Assembly: GCF_003576345.1 (NCBI RefSeq)
Contig: NZ_QWGB01000005.1
Coordinates: 372,001-436,000 of the forward strand
Direction of reading: 5' to 3'
Source of the DNA: Henriciella barbarensis
GTDB taxonomy: Bacteria > Pseudomonadota > Alphaproteobacteria > Caulobacterales > Hyphomonadaceae
Length of the DNA: 64,000 bases
Shown: positions 61,336 to 64,000 of the stretch, piece by piece
Position numbering within the stretch: position 1 is the first letter of the stretch
How the letters are laid out: every line of letters starts with the position of its first letter
Notes under the pieces: generated by a model
The model's input: only the letters and a program-made list of their open reading frames with translations
What the model was told of the DNA's origin: nothing
Databases searched by the model: none
Position numbers and translations under genes: made by a program

Positions 61336-64000
61336 ATGACTAAAAAGACACCCGAAAAGTATCTGATACTGGCGGGCGCTTCGGCGATCGCATTGAGCTT
61401 GTTTGCGCCCGTCGCAACCGCACAGGAAGGCGGCGAACAGGAAGTCCGACGTACGCTCGGTACGGTTCTTGTGACCACACAGAAAACCGAAGAATCGATT
61501 CAGGACGTTCCAATCGCCGTTTCGGCCTTCGATGAAGAAGCGCTGGAAAAGCTTCAGCTGACTGGCGGCCCTGACCTCGTCCGCTCCATTCCGAACGTTT
61601 CCTTCTCCAAGGCCAACTTCGGCGGCTCATACAACTTCAAGATCCGCGGCATTGGCGCTGATCTTGTCGCTCAGTCAGGTGATGCCGGCGTCGGCGTCCA
61701 CCAGAACGATGTGCCGCTGACCGCGAACCGCCTGTTCGAAGCGGAATTCTTTGACGTGGAACGCGTTGAAACGCTGCGCGGCCCACAAGGCACGCTGTAC
61801 GGCCGGAACGCAACCGGCGGCGTGATCAACGTGATCACCGCCAAGCCGGTGTTCGAGGAATTCCAGGCCGATCTCAACCTGACCTATGGCAACTACAACA
61901 CGTTCAAGGCCAAGGGCATGGTCAACGTGCCGCTTGGCGATCGCGCCGCCCTTCGCGTTGCCGGTTCGCTGCTCCAGCGTGATGGTTACGTGGACAATAT
62001 AATCACCGGAAACGACATCGATGACCGGGACCTCTATGGCATCCGCGCGACGCTGGCGGTTGAGCCGACAGACCGGCTTCGTGGCTGGGTCTCCTATGAC
62101 TATTTCAAAGAAGACGATTCGCGTCTTCGCTCTGGCAAACAGTTTTGTGACAAGGATCCGTTCCTCTCGACCTTCGCCGGCATACCCATCGGCGGCGCCG
62201 ATCAGATCTATACCAGCCTTGGCTGCCAGGAAGCACCGCTTGATCAGTCCGACGACCGCGTGAACTCAGCTGGCACGCTGGGCGGCGGACTCGGTATTGC
62301 AGCGGGCCTTCTCAACGGCGATGCCTTCACCGCCCCGGTGATTCGGGATCTGCGTACAATCGAGTCGGCCTTCGATCCTTCCTACGAAGCCGACCAGGAG
62401 CTCTTTACCTGGAAAGCCGAATTCGACCTCACCGACTCGCTCCTGCTGACCTATCTCGGCAGCTATAACGAGACGTCGACGGCCTCGGTTGAGGATTATA
62501 ACAAGGTCGCGCCGAATATTACGTTCAACGATCTCTCCGGCGTCCCACCAGGCATCAGCCCGGCCGCTGACCTCTACAACGCCATCTTCCCGGGCGGCGT
62601 GGTCAACGATCCACAGCTCGGCGCATCTAATGTGTTCCGGACCTTCGACATCTCCGGCGGGGCCAGTGAGCAGACATCGCACGAACTTCGTCTCCAGTCG
62701 GATTTCGATGGCCGGTTCAACTTCAACCTTGGTGCCATCAGCGTTGATTTTGAAGCGATTGATCCCAACAACCCCTTTGCCGGTTATTATGTGCTGTCCA
62801 ACACGCTCACCGGTTTGACTCAGTTCAACAACGCAACCGGTGGCGCCGTCTTTGGTGGTCCGGTGCCAGTCGATAATGGCAGCGGGAGTGTTGGTCCAAT
62901 TTCCAATTTGAGCGGTTTCGGTGGCAACTATTTCCGCTCGCTTTCCCCTTACAAGCTCGAATCCTTCGCTGTTTTCGGCGAGGGCTATTTCGACATCACC
63001 CAGGACCTCCAGCTTACTGTCGGCCTGCGCTACACGGACGACAAGAAAGAGCAGGAGAATACTCCGACCGCTCTGTTTGTACCGACGACCGCCGCGCAGG
63101 CAGACTTCTCGCCACAGGCAATCCCCGGCAATGCCCCGGATGATGCGGGCGACGGCACCTATAATGTCGCCTTCGAGGAAACCACGGGCCGCATCGGTCT
63201 GGACTGGCAGCCTGATCTCAGCTTCACCGACGAGTCGCTGATCTACGGCTTCTACTCACGTGGCTATAAGGGTGGCGGCATCAACCCGCCACAACCGGCC
63301 GGTGCCAACAACTTCCCGCAGACTTTCGATCCGGAGTTCATCGACTCCTACGAAATCGGGACGAAGAATACGCTCGCCTCAGGTGCCCTGCAGCTGAACG
63401 CGACCGGCTTCTACTACAACTATGAAGGCTACCAGATCACGCAGATCGTGAACCGCTCGTCTGCGAACTTCAACATCGATGCAAAGCTGCAAGGCTTTGA
63501 ACTCGAGACGATCTGGAACCCGGCATCGACCTTCGTCATCAACGCCAATCTCGGCCTTCTCGACACCGAGATCCAGGACACCTACGCGATCGACGTGCTT
63601 GACCGCACCAATGGCCGCGCAGACCTGATCGCACTGAAGAATGCACAGACCTATTCAAACTGTGTGGTCTCTGCGCAGGGCTACGCCACCATCCTTGGCG
63701 CGATCCAGGCCGGTGCTCTCGCACCTGGTTCGACAGCGGGTCTCTGTGTCGGCGCATTTGCAGGAGCCGAAGGCGCGTTCGGTGTGCCAACGGTCACCTA
63801 CACCGACTCCAATGGTGTGACGCGGACCATCGGTGGCCTCACGCCATTCGACGGCGATGCGAAGGACATTGATGGCAATTCCATCCCGGGTGCGCCGGAA
63901 ACGACGCTCAGCCTTGGTGCCGAATACACCTTCGAAGGCGTCTTCGGTGGTGCGTGGGATGCCCGCATCCGCGGTGACTACTACTATCAGGGTGACAGCT
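61336..64000 (+). CDS. TonB-dependent outer-membrane receptor, 3' end outside window
   Basis: At least 888 residues of a TonB-dependent receptor. The signal peptide is LILAGASAIALSLFAPVATA. The TonB-box-like VLVTTQK and plug domain VPIAVSAFDEEALEKL, then RGPQGTLYGRNATGGVINVIT, are present. The barrel follows with YSRGYKGGGINP and SYEIGTKN, the pattern of the FecA/TonB receptors abundant in Sphingomonads and Hyphomonads. Long cysteine-bearing extracellular loops (QFCDKDPF, GCQEAPL, SNCVVSA, AGLCVGA) suggest disulfides. GGGAGG precedes the ATG. The ligand is unknown. The last barrel strands lie beyond the window. Confidence 0.95.
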   Translation, partial: MTKKTPEKYLILAGASAIALSLFAPVATAQEGGEQEVRRTLGTVLVTTQKTEESIQDVPIAVSAFDEEALEKLQLTGGPDLVRSIPNVSFSKANFGGSYNFKIRGIGADLVAQSGDAGVGVHQNDVPLTANRLFEAEFFDVERVETLRGPQGTLYGRNATGGVINVITAKPVFEEFQADLNLTYGNYNTFKAKGMVNVPLGDRAALRVAGSLLQRDGYVDNIITGNDIDDRDLYGIRATLAVEPTDRLRGWVSYDYFKEDDSRLRSGKQFCDKDPFLSTFAGIPIGGADQIYTSLGCQEAPLDQSDDRVNSAGTLGGGLGIAAGLLNGDAFTAPVIRDLRTIESAFDPSYEADQELFTWKAEFDLTDSLLLTYLGSYNETSTASVEDYNKVAPNITFNDLSGVPPGISPAADLYNAIFPGGVVNDPQLGASNVFRTFDISGGASEQTSHELRLQSDFDGRFNFNLGAISVDFEAIDPNNPFAGYYVLSNTLTGLTQFNNATGGAVFGGPVPVDNGSGSVGPISNLSGFGGNYFRSLSPYKLESFAVFGEGYFDITQDLQLTVGLRYTDDKKEQENTPTALFVPTTAAQADFSPQAIPGNAPDDAGDGTYNVAFEETTGRIGLDWQPDLSFTDESLIYGFYSRGYKGGGINPPQPAGANNFPQTFDPEFIDSYEIGTKNTLASGALQLNATGFYYNYEGYQITQIVNRSSANFNIDAKLQGFELETIWNPASTFVINANLGLLDTEIQDTYAIDVLDRTNGRADLIALKNAQTYSNCVVSAQGYATILGAIQAGALAPGSTAGLCVGAFAGAEGAFGVPTVTYTDSNGVTRTIGGLTPFDGDAKDIDGNSIPGAPETTLSLGAEYTFEGVFGGAWDARIRGDYYYQGDS

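Noticed and set aside
1-64000. CRISPR array, tRNA or rRNA genes, insertion sequences, prophage or defence system
   Set aside because: I saw no regularly spaced repeats, cloverleaf-like intergenic segments, transposase or integrase motifs, or nuclease-helicase defence clusters. Gaps between genes are short.

Overview
The window is GC-rich, densely packed bacterial chromosome and looks alphaproteobacterial, most like the Hyphomonadaceae/Caulobacterales group. Supporting signs are the phoR-(rluA-like)-pstC-pstA-pstB-phoU-phoB order without an adjacent pstS, which recalls Caulobacter; the F1-ATPase inhibitor zeta subunit (DUF1476); the small PurS protein; the CX14CX2C-type QueE; and a large TonB-dependent receptor. 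The genus assignment is inference. I see no tRNA, rRNA, CRISPR array, transposase, integrase, plasmid or phage gene. No gene-free stretch exceeds 300 bases. The longest gaps, 1141-1397, 43707-43971 and 61089-61335, hold only promoters or nothing I can name.

Layout. 1-3.4 kb: a thiolase cut by the left edge, a zinc-independent MDR oxidoreductase and two small proteins. 3.5-11.8 kb: an M13 metallopeptidase lipoprotein and a complete tripartite RND efflux operon (outer-membrane lipoprotein, adaptor, pump), all on the minus strand. 11.9-19.3 kb: the phosphate regulon, with a clear 11-bp-period Pho box directly before pstC. 19.4-29.8 kb: alanine dehydrogenase, RluD, a PhoD-type phosphatase, QueF, a Ca2+/Na+ exchanger, a NaChBac-like channel with an unusual filter, a DjlA-like co-chaperone, a hydroxyacid dehydrogenase, a TIGR02301 protein and a TrmJ-type methyltransferase. 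29.8-41.6 kb: a peptidase-like protein lacking HExxH, isocitrate dehydrogenase, purS/purC separated by a sulfotransferase, DUF1476, monothiol glutaredoxin, an exported MetX-like hydrolase, RimO, a divergent envelope-protein pair (small lipoprotein and GIN-domain protein) and PPK2. 41.6-50.8 kb: rpsD, an RhlE-type helicase, a BlaI/BlaR1 pair with a non-penicillin-binding sensor domain, a Nudix protein, a TSUP transporter, an Asp-rich beta-barrel protein and an XRE/DUF2975 pair. 50.8-58.8 kb: tadA, rsmD, a patatin, Nudix, a tandem retropepsin-like protein, two SDRs, nitronate monooxygenase and pirin. 58.8-64 kb: a small exported protein, the queC-queE-queD operon and a TonB-dependent receptor running off the right edge.

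How the genes fit together. The phosphate genes form a sensing and uptake unit (PhoR/PhoB, PstCAB, PhoU). PhoD and PPK2 could supply and store phosphate nearby, but they lack a Pho box I can recognise. QueC, QueD, QueE and, 36 kb away, QueF cover the steps from 7,8-dihydroneopterin triphosphate to preQ1. The most interesting regulatory signal is a 16-bp sequence shared exactly, in opposite orientation, between the region upstream of the RND operon and the divergent lipoprotein/GIN-domain promoter region 28 kb away. Related AT-rich TTATCG sequences lie at the BlaI and DUF2975 promoters. No complete undescribed defence or biosynthetic system is evident. The best leads are the BlaR1 sensor domain, the shared operator, the peptidase-like protein without HExxH, the tandem aspartic-protease protein and the channel filter.
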